A model generated the notes under the pieces. It saw nothing but the letters and a program-made list of their open reading frames with translations, made no database searches and was not told where the DNA came from. From NCBI RefSeq assembly GCF_009727055.1, contig NC_052358.1, positions 43,754,404 to 43,818,403 of the forward strand: a stretch of DNA of 64,000 nt, read 5' to 3'. This DNA is from Benincasa hispida. Taxonomy: Eukaryota > Streptophyta > Magnoliopsida > Cucurbitales > Cucurbitaceae. Shown in pieces: positions 34,801 through 45,694 of the stretch (positions are counted from its first letter, which is position 1; each line of letters opens with the position of its first letter). The translations under genes were made by a program, and so were the position numbers.

Positions 34801-37800
34801 TTTCCCCTTAATCCAACTGCCCAATTATATACCAACCAAGTCCATTCTTTTTACACAATTAACTAAACCCAATTTCAACTTGGACAAATGAGAGCTTCTT
34901 TTGTTTTGTTGTTTTGTTTTGTGTTTTGTTTTGTGTTTTGTTTTGTTTTTTGTTTTTTTTTTCCTTCTTCTTTTTGAAACAAAAACAAGACTTTTCGTTG
35001 AAATAGTGAATGAGTCTAATGCTCAAAATACATGAGAGAAAACATAAATAAAATGTTTCAAGCTTGCTAATACACGACTAGAACCAAATTGCAACCAAGA
35101 GACTAAAGCTCTGAAGAAAAAATTAAAACATTCCAATTGAACAAATATCTCAAGATGAATAATTAGAATAGAGCTTAGAAATAGAACAACACGATAAGAC
35201 TTTATCTCGAGCAAACCCAAAACGATTAGAAAGGAAACTTACACCGCAACAAACCACAAAGATTGTTCAAGTCAACAATTTTCTCCTCAAGGCACACTAT
35301 TATTTGCGTTCAGTTGGCTTGGAAGATGAATTTCCTTTACGTTTTACAAATATGCAAGGATGTTTATTTATTTATTTTTTAATAATATTAATTTTCTTGT
35401 TAAAACTCGAGGATGAGTATTTTTTGGGAGGGATAGAATGATTAGTAGAATTCAAGTAAATTAGGGTATCTTGGTCTGATCCTTGGTTAATTAGGATTAG
35501 GATTAGTTTGCTTGGTTAATTAGGATTACAGTTAGTTTCCTTAATTAATTAGGATAATTTGTTTGTTTTTAGAGAATTGTCTTCCTTTATTGATACCTTT
35601 TGATTCGTAATAAACATTTGATTTTATTCTTGGAAAATTCTCTCCTTTTATCTTATAGACTACATCACCCCCGCATTAAGATCTTAGGGGGACACCGCGA
35701 TGATTAGTTAATTATTAGGAAAAACCTAATTTATTAATTGATTTGTTCATTAGTCTTAAATTGATCATGCAAGCTATACATCTCAGGAAAAGCCATGATG
35801 AACACACACGATACAATTCTTGCTATTTGGGCAAATGAAAGCATGAGGGTTACAGATCATACATCATTTAATAGCGTTTGGGCATATTTTCATAATTAGG
35901 GCTGTGCTCTCTATGCTAGGCTGTTAGACACACACACACACATAAAACAACATCTCTTTGATACCAAGATGCAAATGGATGAAGGTAAATTTAATATCAT
36001 ATCATCTAACGCAGACCCAACAGATCCCAAACGCTCTCAAGTGACAACTCCAAAGGTGGCAAGCAAACTTACAATCCCAAAACATGCAGGTCTCGAAGAA
36101 GAGAAAGAAGGGCTATCCAATGCCTCTTTATGAGTCTTCGGATGTTGGAAACCTAAGGAAATTGAAGAAGGGTCCCGAGGAAAGTAATGCCAAGGTCATA
36201 GAGTGCAACCTTGTTCGAAAGGCATTACAGCCCTAGAAACAAATACAAAGAGGCTCATCCCCTACCCAATGACCCTCTCAAAAATAACTTTGAGCCTTCT
36301 CCAACACAACTAGTGATAAACTGAAAGAACAAAGGGAAGACAGAGGAGATAGCTTTCTAGGAGTTTTTGAAGGCCTCTCAAACCACCGTTTGCATCCCAC
36401 TAAAAAATATATATTAGTTTTTTTTTTCCCCCTTCTTAATGAACTTTATTATTTTTTTTTAAATTTACAAATAACCTCCAACCATTATTTATCTTCTTTA
36501 TGTATTTTTTTTTTAATATATAGTGCGTCTGAAAAGACTGCTCCTTTCTTTGCCCTTTGTGCTTAAGGCCTAGAAGGCTATTGCACTTTATTGCAGCTTG
36601 CGTTTTAAAAAACAGTCGAAAAGAATATTTACAAATTATTACCAATCCGAGCATGACTGAATTGGTTTAGGCATATATCTTGAGTCTTGACCACCTCCTG
36701 ATCCTAAGTTTCTAAGTCTCTAGGTTTAATTAGTTTGTCTCTTTGTAATTTGAGCTTTTGCTCTCTTCATTACATCAATGAAAAATTTTGTTTCCATTTA
36801 AAGAAAAGAGTCTTGATCACGTTAGAGGTTTGAATTTCACTCCTATATGTTGGCACTCAAAAAAAAAAAAAAAAATTGTGAATTATTTGTAATGATATTG
36901 ATAGGATGGGGAAAATTCCAAAGATGAATAGAATTTCACTCTTTAGATAATCGCCAATAGTTTCTCTTTCAAAATTCAAAATATTAATATAACTTGATTT
37001 TAAACAATTTCTGAACTTTTTATAATTTTTTTATCAAGAGAAAACTTTTCATTGATGAAGTGACAATAAACTAATGCCTCAATAGATACAAACTCCACTA
37101 GGGAGGGAAATAAGAAAGCCAGAAGCAGTAATGAAAGAACAATACCCAAATAGAGCATGATCATGATAAAATATGACCCTATTAGGCAAGAAAAATAAAA
37201 ACAGGATAGTAATGAAATAACAACAGTAAACTTTTTAACTTTAATGGTTTTGGATTACTCATTCCTTGTTTATGTTATTGAAAACATTCATGTGGTTTGT
37301 CAGGATGTGTGTTTTGTTGTGGGATCTTTTGTGGAAATGAACAACCGAGTATTTAGAGATGTGGAGATGGGCCTTAGTGATGTTTGATCTTTGATGAGAT
37401 TTCATGTTTTTTTCTTTGGGCTTCGACTTTTTGTAATTTCTTTTTAGGTAACATTTTATTTAGTTGGAACCTTTTCTTCAGTGACATTTTATGGGCTTAA
37501 TGTTTTTGTATGCCTTTGTATTCTTTCATTTTTTTTCTAATGAAAACAGTTGTTTCTAACAAAAAAAGTGTTGTTGAAAAACCCCAGTTGCTCTCTTTTT
37601 ATCCATTTAAATGCATGGTTTTTTTTTGTTTTTTTCCCATCCATTTCTATTGTTGTAATTATCTTTATTAGTTGATATTACTTCTAATTTTGTGTTAGGT
37701 TACATTTCTACTCTTCGAAATAACGTTCGATCTCGAGCTTGGGGAGCTGCTATTGGTTGTAGCTATTGCGTTGAGAGATGCTGCATTGTGAAGGTAATGA

Positions 37801-40800
37801 AGCTCTTAAATTTTAGTTAACAGGTTCTAAAACTTGAATTTTTGGATTTAATGTAATAGATAAAAAACAGTAGATGTGCATGTGGGTGGGTGGGTGGGTG
37901 TGGGTGCGTGCATGTTGCTTGTACAAAACCATTATCAGAGGCTCGGTTGAATTACGATTGAACTTTCATGTGGTTCAGTAAATGGCTGCTATCTTTCTTT
38001 AGAGACAAAATGGAAAATAATTTTATCAAGGAAATTTATAAGTTGTAATCTTGATATGAGTGGATTGCATTGGGTTGTCTTTGCTTATTAGCAGCTTTTT
38101 GGCTCCTTCTGTTGATAGTACCACCGGTATTTTTGACTTGATAACAATTTGATCTTATTCATTTGTTTGGTTCTTGTTAACTAAAAATTAGAACAGAACG
38201 AGATGTTTATTTTGGAGGTGGTCGTGTGAAAATATTATAATTCAAAGACACTTGTTCCAGGCCACCCTTCTCTGTGTCTTCTTTTTTTCTTCCCCTATTC
38301 CAAGGCCACTTTAGTCTCTGTGATATATATAAATATTGATTCTTTTTATTTGATTTTAGAGCCAATCGCAACATATTGGTCCTTGTATTATGAAGGTTTC
38401 TTTCAACTTTTTTTTTCTCTTTTTTTCCCTCTCTTCAGAAAGGAGGTGGAGCCATTGACCTGGAGCCGTGTCTTACACATACATCTGCAGTTGAGCCCAC
38501 CCTTGCTCCTTTGGCTGTTGAGCGGACCATGACTACAAGGGCTGCAGCCTCTGTAATAACTCGACACAATATTTAACCCCTTTTCTTTTCCTTGTTAACT
38601 TCTAAGGTTCTAGAAGTTCATCATTTATCTTATGATATTCAAAGTATTTTCCTGATCATACACAGTAACATTACTTCATTTCTGTATGTAGGAAATGAAT
38701 AAAAGTTTGGCTGTTGACATTTGATTGATTAAAAGGCTCTTAAAAAATAAGAAGATAATGTACCGCTTGATTTTATCTTAGAAACAGACAAAAAAGGCTG
38801 CAAGTAAATAATGAAAAAGGATTTTGGCTGTCCTGCTCCTCATCTGTTTTATAACTTGTAATTTTATTTTTACAGTACCCTGCTTACTGTCTATTTCATA
38901 GGCTCATAGAATGTACGCACTATTCTCTTGACCCATGTAAAAGTGTTTCAAAATTGAATATATTATTAGGCACTTCAATTGAATGATGTATCTACCATTC
39001 GGTATGATTTTTCACATTCATTATTCTTTTTTCATTTTAAATAAAATAATAGTAACTCAGTAATTTACAATGTTATGCTATATTTTTCAGAATGCATTGC
39101 GTCAACAGAGGTTTGTAAGAGAAGTTACAATTCAGTACAACCTTTGCAATGAACCATGGTATGCTTCAAATCTTCTCTTTTAATACTGCGTCTGCTGGTT
39201 TCTGCCAGAACGTTAACTAACTTACATGTGTGTAATGTGCATTAGTCTCTTTTCATTATTTCAAATGAAAATTTTGTTTTCGTTTTTTAAAAAAATTATT
39301 TTGAACTATCATGTTTTGTTTAGTTTCTGTTTACCTTGGCTTTTATGCATGTCTCATTCCATTAAGGTATGTATATTTATTTTTTCTATTGTTATCAGTA
39401 GATCTCATCTAACACAATAAATTATATTTTCCATAACTATGAGAGAGAGAGGATACCCATGCCATGTTTATCCAAAAGCAGGAAAGTACAATTCATGAAG
39501 CCTTGCTTTTAAGAATTTTTTTGGCTGTTTCTGTCATTGACTTGGCTTATTTCACAATGTTTCTTGTACAATACATAACATTGCCATAATTGAACCTTGC
39601 ATGGTGTGATATCCTATGTTTCTTGAACATTACATAACACGACGATATTTGAATTTTGCATTGTGTGGTATTTTAGGTTTCATGTACACTACATAACGTA
39701 GACAGATTTCACTTTGTTGTGTTAATCGAACCATATATGCATACTGCCCCTGGATTTACCCTATATAGTTGCACAATGTTTGTATTAAATGTTTCATTTA
39801 CAACAATCTACAGGATTAAATACAGTATAAGTATTGTTGCGGACAAAGGTCTAAAGAAGCCCCTCTACACATCTGCGCGGTTGAAAAAGGGAGAAGTCTT
39901 ATATCTCGAAACACATTCGTGTAGGTATGTTCTATTTTATTTGTAATGGAAACGAGACTTTTCATTGATAAAATGAAAAGAGACCCTTGCTCAAATTACA
40001 ATGAAATATAATAATAACCCAAAGAAACTTGAGATCACGAGATGCACTCGAATATCTCAACTAGATTGACACATCCATAGCATCCTCATTATTTCTCCCT
40101 ATACGAGACAACATAAGTCCCACCCCTGATGTTTTCCTTTCCTCTCATAAACAAACTTCAATTTTAAGCATGTTTCTATTATTGGTTATTCAGTCATAAT
40201 CTGATATGCGGAAGTTATTCAGTCTTAAGAACTAATGATTAGTGAAATACTTCCTTCCTGAGAAAATAAATGACCTAAAAAGAATTATAACGATGAAGTT
40301 TGAATTGCCATTGAACTTACATGTTAGAAGGATAAACATGTACTGTCCGTGCATTCTTTCCTTTTTTTTTCTTGATAAAGTTTGATTTTTCAATAAAAAA
40401 TGGAATTGATTTATTTGTTGACAGTGTTATATAGCGTACATTTTTGACCCATTGATATTTAAGAATTTCAATGAATTTAATTTTTGAAACAAATGAGGTG
40501 GACGTTTTATGAGCCTCATTGTAGTGGCCTCATTCAGAAGAAAAATCTTCCTTCAGAATATTTCACGCATCAAAGAAATTTTTTATGTGGCTGCAAGACT
40601 CATCCAATAGGGTTATTCGAGTTAGAGTACTTCCGTTTTTATTTTAATGGTAGTACATTGCATTCTGGGTACATGGAAGAATTGATTTGCTGAATTGCAA
40701 CATCCGTGAAAATTGAAATCATATACAAGTAATAATTTGTCTAAAAAACTACCGTGTGAAGGTATGAACTCTGCTTTTCCGGAGAGAAGATGGTGAAAAC

Positions 40801-41695
40801 CATTGCATCATCTCAAGGGCATGAAGCTGAAGCCGATAAATCTCAGAATCACTTTGTACACTGCCCAAATGGTGAAAGAACCGATAACGATAATACTTTG
40901 ATTGATGTGTTTCGGTGGTGTCGCTGTAAGAAGCCACTGCCTCAGAAGGTCATGCGTTCTATTGGGATTCCACTTCCTTCTGAACACGTAGAGGTACTTC
41001 TCTCCAGCTTTCTTTCGATCTTTGAAAGTTAAATAATGTGTGTGTGTGTTTTTTTTCTAATCAGAATGCTCTTGCATCTCCAATGATTTTTTTACTTCAA
41101 AGATTGCTGTGCAGTGAGCTTTCTGGTGCCTATGCGAATACACTTTTTTGCATATAGTTGCCATGGGTTCACTTTCATGTTTCCAGTTAGCGGCATATCA
41201 TATCTTCATTAAATCCTAGGACATAATATGGGGTTGCTATGTCCCAGATCATTAACTATTGTCCAATGCCATGTTGTATAGACCCTTGTAGAGTGGGGAG
41301 TAGACTTCTCTTTCAGTGATGATCTCATTAATATTATCACGACCAATGTTGGTTACGTATTAAGATCATTTCATAGAAGAGATTGGCAAGATAAATTGGA
41401 CACCATGGCTTTGCAAATCTCCATCTTTGTTCTAAGCTGATAAGATCGAATTACCAACCTGAGTATAACTTAGCAGCTAAAACATTTACTCCTTCCCTTA
41501 CGGTGGAACCTTCAAATTCAAATCTCTGCTCGTATATTTGCTGTAAGTCATCCGATCGAATTACTAGGCATTTGTCTTGTTTTAGGTACTCGAGGATAAT
41601 CTGGACTGGGAAGATGTACAGTGGTCACAGACTGGCGTTTGGATAGCTGGGAAAGAATATCTACTTGCTCGTGTGCATTTTCTATCCATGAATTA

Positions 41696-41696
<1 letters not shown>
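22873..41696 (+). CDS. HDC1: HDC1-like histone deacetylase complex subunit (Rxt3 domain), 11 coding exons
   Basis: Coding exons: 22873-24224, 28611-28618, 30347-30522, 33574-33634, 33720-33818, 37699-37793, 38439-38552, 39091-39158, 39814-39924, 40762-40993, 41586-41696. All have GT-AG borders and compatible phases, giving 2427 nt and 808 residues. Residues 1-450 are low-complexity and charged (starts MSGAPKRPHDD; rich in K, E, D, R), likely disordered and nuclear. Residues from about 505 on match the Rxt3-type region of plant HDC1 (GGQLWGTDVYTYDSDLVAVL, then a Cys-rich GCSYCVERCC). Known role: HDC1 is a scaffold in Sin3/HDA19/HDA6-type histone deacetylase complexes that supports deacetylation in growth, flowering and stress responses. 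Arabidopsis HDC1 is somewhat longer. Introns total about 16.4 kb and are full of transposon debris, yet no coding exon is damaged. The acceptor at 40761 has a weak pyrimidine tract. Confidence 0.88.
24480..24960. other. Unidentified insert-like segment in HDC1 intron 1
   Basis: After a poly-A run (24484-24497) the base texture changes, with balanced composition and words such as TCGAAAGTAGTCAGATACC. It lacks the T-rich look of the surrounding intron. I do not recognise it. An organellar or coding-derived insertion is possible but unproven. Confidence 0.3.
25340..25790 (-). mobile_element. LINE-like debris, minus strand
   Basis: Begins after a T-rich run (25339-25370) as AAGGAAGCAAAGATATTATATAAAAGATG and later AGAAACTGTGCTTTCATTGAG. 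This is the minus-strand look of the LINE 3' tails found elsewhere in these introns. No protein domain is readable. Confidence 0.4.
25930..26912 (+). pseudogene. LINE (L1-type) ORF2 fragment
   Basis: Frame-broken non-LTR retrotransposon ORF2 within HDC1 intron 1. Visible are the linker KLRWLKGNLKYWNKEVFG, GDCNTAFFHRVASGRRNKNSI, and RT blocks SSGTDDFFVAFFQ, RIKEFRPVSLITSVYEILAKV and FKIDFENA (26455-26912). In an intact element the last would read DFEKAYD. The stop directly after ENA and the lack of the FADD block show a 3' truncation. Confidence 0.87.
26803..27141 (+). repeat. Direct duplication, period 183 bp, of the LINE RT end
   Basis: GTGGGGAGACAAATTCTTG starts at 26803 and again at 26986. 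The copies run together to ATATAAATCTGGAGGTA(T/G)GTTA with few differences. It arose after the LINE fragment had inserted. Confidence 0.85.
27727..27800 (+). repeat. Tandem duplication, 37-bp unit x2
   Basis: GCTTTGAATTAGCTCCCATG at 27727 is repeated at 27764 with one base change. It lies in HDC1 intron 1. Confidence 0.85.
27985..28055 (-). mobile_element. tRNA-like SINE fragment
   Basis: On the minus strand TAGCTCAATTGGCATAG resembles a pol III box A and AGTTCAATTCTC a box B, spaced about 30 nt apart as in tRNA genes. The acceptor ends do not pair well, so it is not a functional tRNA gene. A tRNA-derived SINE remnant fits best. Confidence 0.5.
28124..28520 (+). repeat. Tandem duplication, about 202-bp unit x2
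   Basis: TTTGGAGAATTAGCCTCT...ATCTATGTTCTCCATGG occurs twice, 202 bp apart, about 90 bp upstream of the microexon. Each unit carries a LINE 3'-tail motif (TTCATTAATTCAATGAAAAAC or a variant of it) and a CATACATACTTATGTATG inverted word. Confidence 0.85.
28611..28618 (+). CDS. HDC1: 8-nt microexon of HDC1
   Basis: ATTACAAG, framed by acceptor TATCTTGCAG and donor GTATGC. The first coding exon ends in phase 2 (...GAA GG) and the next long exon must begin with one base borrowed (..GG AAA CCT). Only an insert of 3n+2 bases keeps the frame, and this one yields Gly-Leu-Gln-Gly before KPEVSS. The intron to the left is 4386 bp and that to the right 1728 bp. Confidence 0.85.
28852..29915 (+). repeat. 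Tandem duplication, about 532-bp unit x2
   Basis: CTCTTTAGGG(A)GCAATAAGACAC starts the first unit and recurs 532 bp later. The two units agree closely to TGATTTATGGTATCTTTAAT. They lie in HDC1 intron 2 and no domain is visible. Within each unit a poly-T/poly-A stretch differs in length. Confidence 0.88.
30600..33190 (+). mobile_element. LINE 3'-region fragments in HDC1 intron 3
   Basis: Several broken LINE pieces. Two 3' tails lie at about 30835-30895 and 31525-31565. A C-terminal segment with VNIKVGNGAANPSFRNDRWLN is at 31198-31386. A zf-RVT-like segment (32700-33090) has IPKKVKFSVVHD-type sequence, then LQRRNPNLIS and TLWYIWKERNSRPFSNK. All are frameshifted. The library adapter at 31791 interrupts this interval. 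Confidence 0.75.
31791..31828. other. Nextera mate-pair junction adapter (assembly artefact)
   Basis: Same 38-bp palindromic double mosaic end as at 8105-8142. In one forward frame it translates to VSYTHLDVYKRQ, an artefact peptide. It lies in HDC1 intron 3, so the exon order is probably right but the intron length is not reliable. Confidence 0.98.
33277..33311. repeat. (CT)n / CCCT microsatellite
   Basis: Uninterrupted CT repeats followed by CCCTCCCTCCCCTCCC, in HDC1 intron 3 about 260 bp before exon 4. Confidence 0.9.
34899..34962. repeat. (TTTTG)n microsatellite
   Basis: Imperfect TTTTG/TTTTGTG repeats in HDC1 intron 5, followed by a T run and LINE-tail-like sequence. Confidence 0.85.
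35400..35700 (+). mobile_element. Possible Ty3/gypsy 3' end and LTR fragment
   Basis: AACTCGAGGATGAGTATTTT followed by GGGAGGGATAGAATG resembles the coding end and polypurine tract of plant Ty3/gypsy elements. An LTR-like stretch with repeated TTGGTTAATTAGGATTA follows from 35439. There is no second LTR or domain to confirm it. Confidence 0.4.
36640..36860 (+). mobile_element. tRNA-derived SINE split by a LINE tail
   Basis: TGACTGAATTGGTTTAGGCA (box A-like) and, beyond the insert, GAGGTTTGAATTTC (box B-like), ending in a poly-A run (36859-36875). The intervening 36695-36807 is a separate insertion. Confidence 0.6.
36695..36807 (+). mobile_element. 5'-truncated LINE 3' tail with 13-bp target duplication
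   Basis: About 113 bp ending CATTACATCAATGAAAAATTTTG then an A-rich tail, flanked by GAGTCTTGACCAC (36682-36694) and GAGTCTTGATCAC (36808-36820). Long target duplications and 5' truncation are hallmarks of LINE target-primed insertion. Confidence 0.8.
37280..37566 (+). mobile_element. LINE 3'-end fragment in HDC1 intron 5
   Basis: GGAAATGAACAACCGAGTATTTAG corresponds to the WKERNNRVF-type block near the end of plant LINE ORF2. It is followed by the shared 3' tail pattern TAATGAAAACAGTTGTTTC and an A-rich end. A related copy sits at 30950-31110. Confidence 0.6.
37881..37905 (+). other. Potential G-quadruplex tract
   Basis: Five GGG runs separated by 1-3 nt in GTGGGTGGGTGGGTGGGTGTG, about 90 nt downstream of the exon 6 donor in HDC1 intron 6, on the coding strand. 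Confidence 0.6.
39944..40040 (-). mobile_element. LINE 3' tail, minus strand
   Basis: GAAACGAGACTTTTCATTGATAAAATG is the complement of the LINE tail pattern seen repeatedly in these introns. Similar minus-strand tails begin at about 33908, 34977 and 37035. Confidence 0.55.

Positions 41697-41700
<4 letters not shown>

Positions 41701-41751
<51 letters not shown>
41701..41751 (+). repeat. 51-nt poly-T directly after the HDC1 stop codon
   Basis: Starts four bases after the TAG at 41694-41696, so it would form a U-tract in the 3' UTR. The exact length in the genome is uncertain because homopolymers assemble poorly. Confidence 0.9.
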
Positions 41752-41756
<5 letters not shown>

Positions 41757-42436
41757 CATCTTGTAACTTTTAGATGTATGAGAATATGTATTTCATAATC
41801 ATATTTCAGAGTAAGAAGAGATGCTATTACAATAGAGTGCAAATTTTTATTAGTTGATATTATATTGGATGTGAAAAACTTGGTTCTTTCATCTGTGATC
41901 CTGCATCTCATCATGCTATATTCTCGAAATCATACTTATAAAATAAAATTGTGTTTAGTTTAATATAGTCCGACACATCTTTGATAAAGGAAAATATCTG
42001 TTTGCCATTCTTGAACGTCCTTTATTTTCAGTAATTGTAGCAAATATCATCCCACGTGACAAAAGATATGAGTATATGAATACTCTACCATACTCTTAAT
42101 CAATATTAGAAAAATCATTTAGATGATTCATGAGTCTGTTTTGTTATGATTTAAAGCTACAAATGCGAAGAGACTTAATCAAGGAAGAACTCAAATTTGA
42201 CTTCGTGAACTTTCAATTATTCTATGGCACCTCAAAGATTAGTATCGTATTTTTACCTTATATTTTAAAAGTGTTTACAATTCTAACTCTCAAATAAGCT
42301 CTTACTCTAAATGTTGTTTCAAAATTCTCTCTTATGCATTCAGTTTATTAGAACATATATGTACAAATAAGATATTTCTCAAAAGCTTGAGATAACCGAG
42401 GACTAGAAGGTAAACCTGAGTTAGTATCACCACTTG
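41752..42436. other. HDC1 downstream flank
   Basis: AT-rich, with an AATAAAA at about 41942 as one possible polyadenylation signal. No gene or repeat family recognised. Confidence 0.4.
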
Positions 42437-43150
42437 TGAATTTCACTATGGAGGATATATAGGTTTAATGAAAATGAATTCATGTTTTATGTAAAAAAAA
42501 TGTGTTCCAAAAGTTTTTAGAAAAATGACTTAGATTCATCCTTCTGAGCTTCACTATGAAAGATGTTCAAGTTTGATAAAAACTAGAACCATCGTTTCGA
42601 GTTTCCCAGAATTTTTTCTTCCTTTTTCCCTCTGGCTACTCTTTTGTCATTTTTGATAGGGGCATCATTGTTCATTTTTTTGGGTATATTGACCATTTTT
42701 AACGAGCTCCCTTCTTGCTTTAATTTTTGTATATATTTATTAGAGATTTTTCTAGAGATAAAACTTAGAGATTTTAACCCGTAATCACCAAATGAAAGAC
42801 TAATAGCACCCAAAAAGAAATAACAAACCCCGTAGCGATTAACAAACATGTGGTTAATAAAAACGAAGTTTATAATCATCATTTGTGAATTTCACTCTTA
42901 GGGATGTTTAAATTGGATAAAAATGGACCCATATTTTTCGTTAAAAAAACATTTCAAAAGTTTTTTCTCTAGCCACTCTTTGGTCATTTTTTAAAAGTAG
43001 CATAGGTCATTTTCATAGACTTTGAAGAGGTATAATTGGCAAAAATAGCTATTTTTTGGTTTTAGTTTTCGTGCATATTTATCAGCGATTATTAAGGAGA
43101 TAAAATCCAAAGGATTTAAACTCATAATCGTTTAATGAAAGAATTATAGT

Positions 43151-44840
43151 TGTTGGGGTTGATGCCCTAAATCTCGTGGGTCCTGTAGTTTGTAATTGTA
43201 ATATACAAACATTTTATTTATTTAATAAAATATGAGATGTTTTATTTGACATTTAGTAGCGTTAACCCACAAACTAATAAACTAACATCTAAAGTTATCT
43301 TTTGTAGCCTAAGCATGTGTGTAGAGACATACAAGTGAATCATGTTTAACTGATAACCTAAATGATTTGTAGTGATAAGGCTGGGTACCTTATCCTGGTG
43401 GCACAACAAATACGACCCGTTTTATAGATGTTACAATTGTTGTAGAGTGCTACAAATGATTTGATCATGATCATTCACGTGGAGACATGTGAGTGGGGTA
43501 TTCTATACAAAAAGATTTGTATAAGATTGAACCACGAAATGACTAGTCTCAATAAGCCTACCATTTTGGGGATTCGTCTGGTTTGGGAGATGGGAACACA
43601 ATTACACAAGACGAAATCCATTCATTTCCTAACATTTGAGTAAGTAGATAAATTGCTCCTTTAAGGGCTGAGACTTGAACAATGTGGTGCCACACCCTTC
43701 TTGGCCCAAGTGGGGTTTGGTCATAGTTGGATTGTGGTTTATTGTTCATTAGAGGGATGAATGATACTTTAGATACAACTATAGGGGCAAAACGGTAATT
43801 TTGGCCCAACTGTACTTCCTAGCAATTTGTGAAGGTAATCCTACTGTTGACTGGTTATATCCAATGGACACATAAATATATTTGTAGTGCGAAAAGTGCA
43901 GCTGTCAATCTTTAGTGAAGTGACCGACAGTTAGTGGATGTTGAATAATTTAATTAAAGAAGTTTAATTAATTATGTAAGTACAAGGAGCTTCAATCCAC
44001 AAATCTACAAGGTCTCCTCTGTAGCTCAATAAGGATTATCGAGAATTAAATTTGGATTAATTTGAATTGTTCAAATTCAAATTAATTGAGGGAGTTAATT
44101 ATAAGTGTTATAATTAATTTAAATTAATTATATATGATATAATTAATATAATGTATTCAATACATTATAATATAAAGTTTATTTAGAGAGGAATTAAATA
44201 TTTAAATATGATTCAAATACTAATTATATGAATCATTTATATTAAATACTATACATTATTGAGAAAATATAACTATAGGTTATACTGTATTTGAAACAAT
44301 ATAAAAACTATAGGTTATGTGTTATATATAATATAATATATAGTTNNNNNNNNNNNNNNNNNNNNTTTAATTTTTTAAATTTCAAAATTAAAGGGAAGGA
44401 AATAACTACCCTTAATTCTCTCAAGCACTAACATGTGGTGGTTTTTGTTTCTTTTCTCTCTTATTCTTCTCTTTAGAGTTGATACAAAAAAGTAATTCTT
44501 TGTAATTTTTAAAAAGGAGATTACACTAAATTATCTCTTAAATTCTTTTCTTCCCTCTTCCAAATTCTCAGAGTCCACACGTTCCTGAGAAATTTTCATC
44601 CCAAGAGAATACGGAGATCTCACTTGTGGTGGTGGTCATTTTGGATCGTGATCGAATAGGGGAAAATTCGTGAAGAAATTGATTTCTTCAAGTGGCGTAT
44701 TTCTCTCAACCCTCTCTCTTTGTTTTTTTTAAGAAGCATGCTGTAATTTTTTTCTTGTTAATACATAATTGTATGTTATGTAATTTCATTGTTCTGTGAA
44801 AATAAAAAATTGGGTCGATCCTCGCTTCCGCTACGGAACA
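43151..44840 (+). mobile_element. LTR of family A, probably solo, containing an assembly gap
   Basis: Starts TGTTGGGGTTGATGCCC and follows the family A order to CTTCCGCTACGGAACA. There is no coding region on either side. The immediate flanks (ATAGT and TAAAA) do not make a target duplication. An internal gap of 20 N sits at 44346-44365. Confidence 0.82.
44346..44365. other. Assembly gap (20 N)
   Basis: Twenty N in an AT-rich part of the LTR, likely a nominal gap size rather than a measured length. Confidence 0.99.
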
Positions 44841-45535
44841 TAAAAAAAAGAATAGGATAATAATTTGTGATATTCACTACAGGAGATGCTCAAGTTTGAT
44901 GAAAATGAACCCATATTTTCATTTAAAAAAACACATTCCAAACTTTTTCTTCAAGCCACTGTTTGGTATTTTTTTTTTAAGGGATAGCATTGATAATTTT
45001 TTTTGTCAGTTCTAAAGGTGTATTGTTATTTCTAAAGAGCTCCCTTCTTGTTTTAGTTTTTGTGTACATTTATCAAACATTGTTTTAAGATAAAACCTAT
45101 AGAATTTAACCCATAACACCTAAATGAAAGACTTGTAGCACCCAAAAAGAAATCAAACCCATTAAGGATTTAAAAGCATGTGCTTAAAAAGTAAAGTTTA
45201 TGATCATCATTTGAGAATTTCATTCTGGAGGATGTTTAAGTTTGATGAAAATGAACCAGTGTGAGTTGCATTGACTATTTTTCGTTGGTTTTAACGAAGT
45301 ACCATTTATTTGGAGTGGAATGAATTCCGCTAATGTACACTTTAGATGAAATCTGGATTGACCATAGGGTTGCCGTCTCTCATGCCATTGCAAAATTGGG
45401 GGTTCGCAACAAATGGCCTATTATGTAGAGCTCCCTATTTGTTTTAGTGTTCGTGTATATTACTTTAGAGATTTTTGTAGGGATAAAACTCCAAAGATTT
45501 CAATCTATAATCTTTAAATAAAAGGCCTATAACAC

Positions 45536-45536
<1 letters not shown>

Positions 45537-45572
<36 letters not shown>

Positions 45573-45656
45573 NAAAAAAAAAAAAAAGAAAAAAGAAAAA
45601 AGAAAAAGGAAAAAAGAAAAAAGAAAAAAAGAAACCTCATAACAGTTTAAAAGCAC

Positions 45657-45690
<34 letters not shown>
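45537..45690. repeat. Poly-A / AAAAAG low-complexity tract with one N
   Basis: Long A runs with GAAAAA interruptions and an undetermined base at 45573, at the end of one tandem unit. The reverse translation (poly-Phe) is not a gene. Confidence 0.95.

Positions 45691-45694
<4 letters not shown>

Noticed and set aside
43146..44845. Target duplication for the LTR at 43151
   Set aside because: The adjacent bases ATAGT and TAAAA differ. The right end may be trimmed or rearranged.
45465..45656. Open frame with poly-Phe on the minus strand
   Set aside because: Translation of a poly-A tract containing an N.
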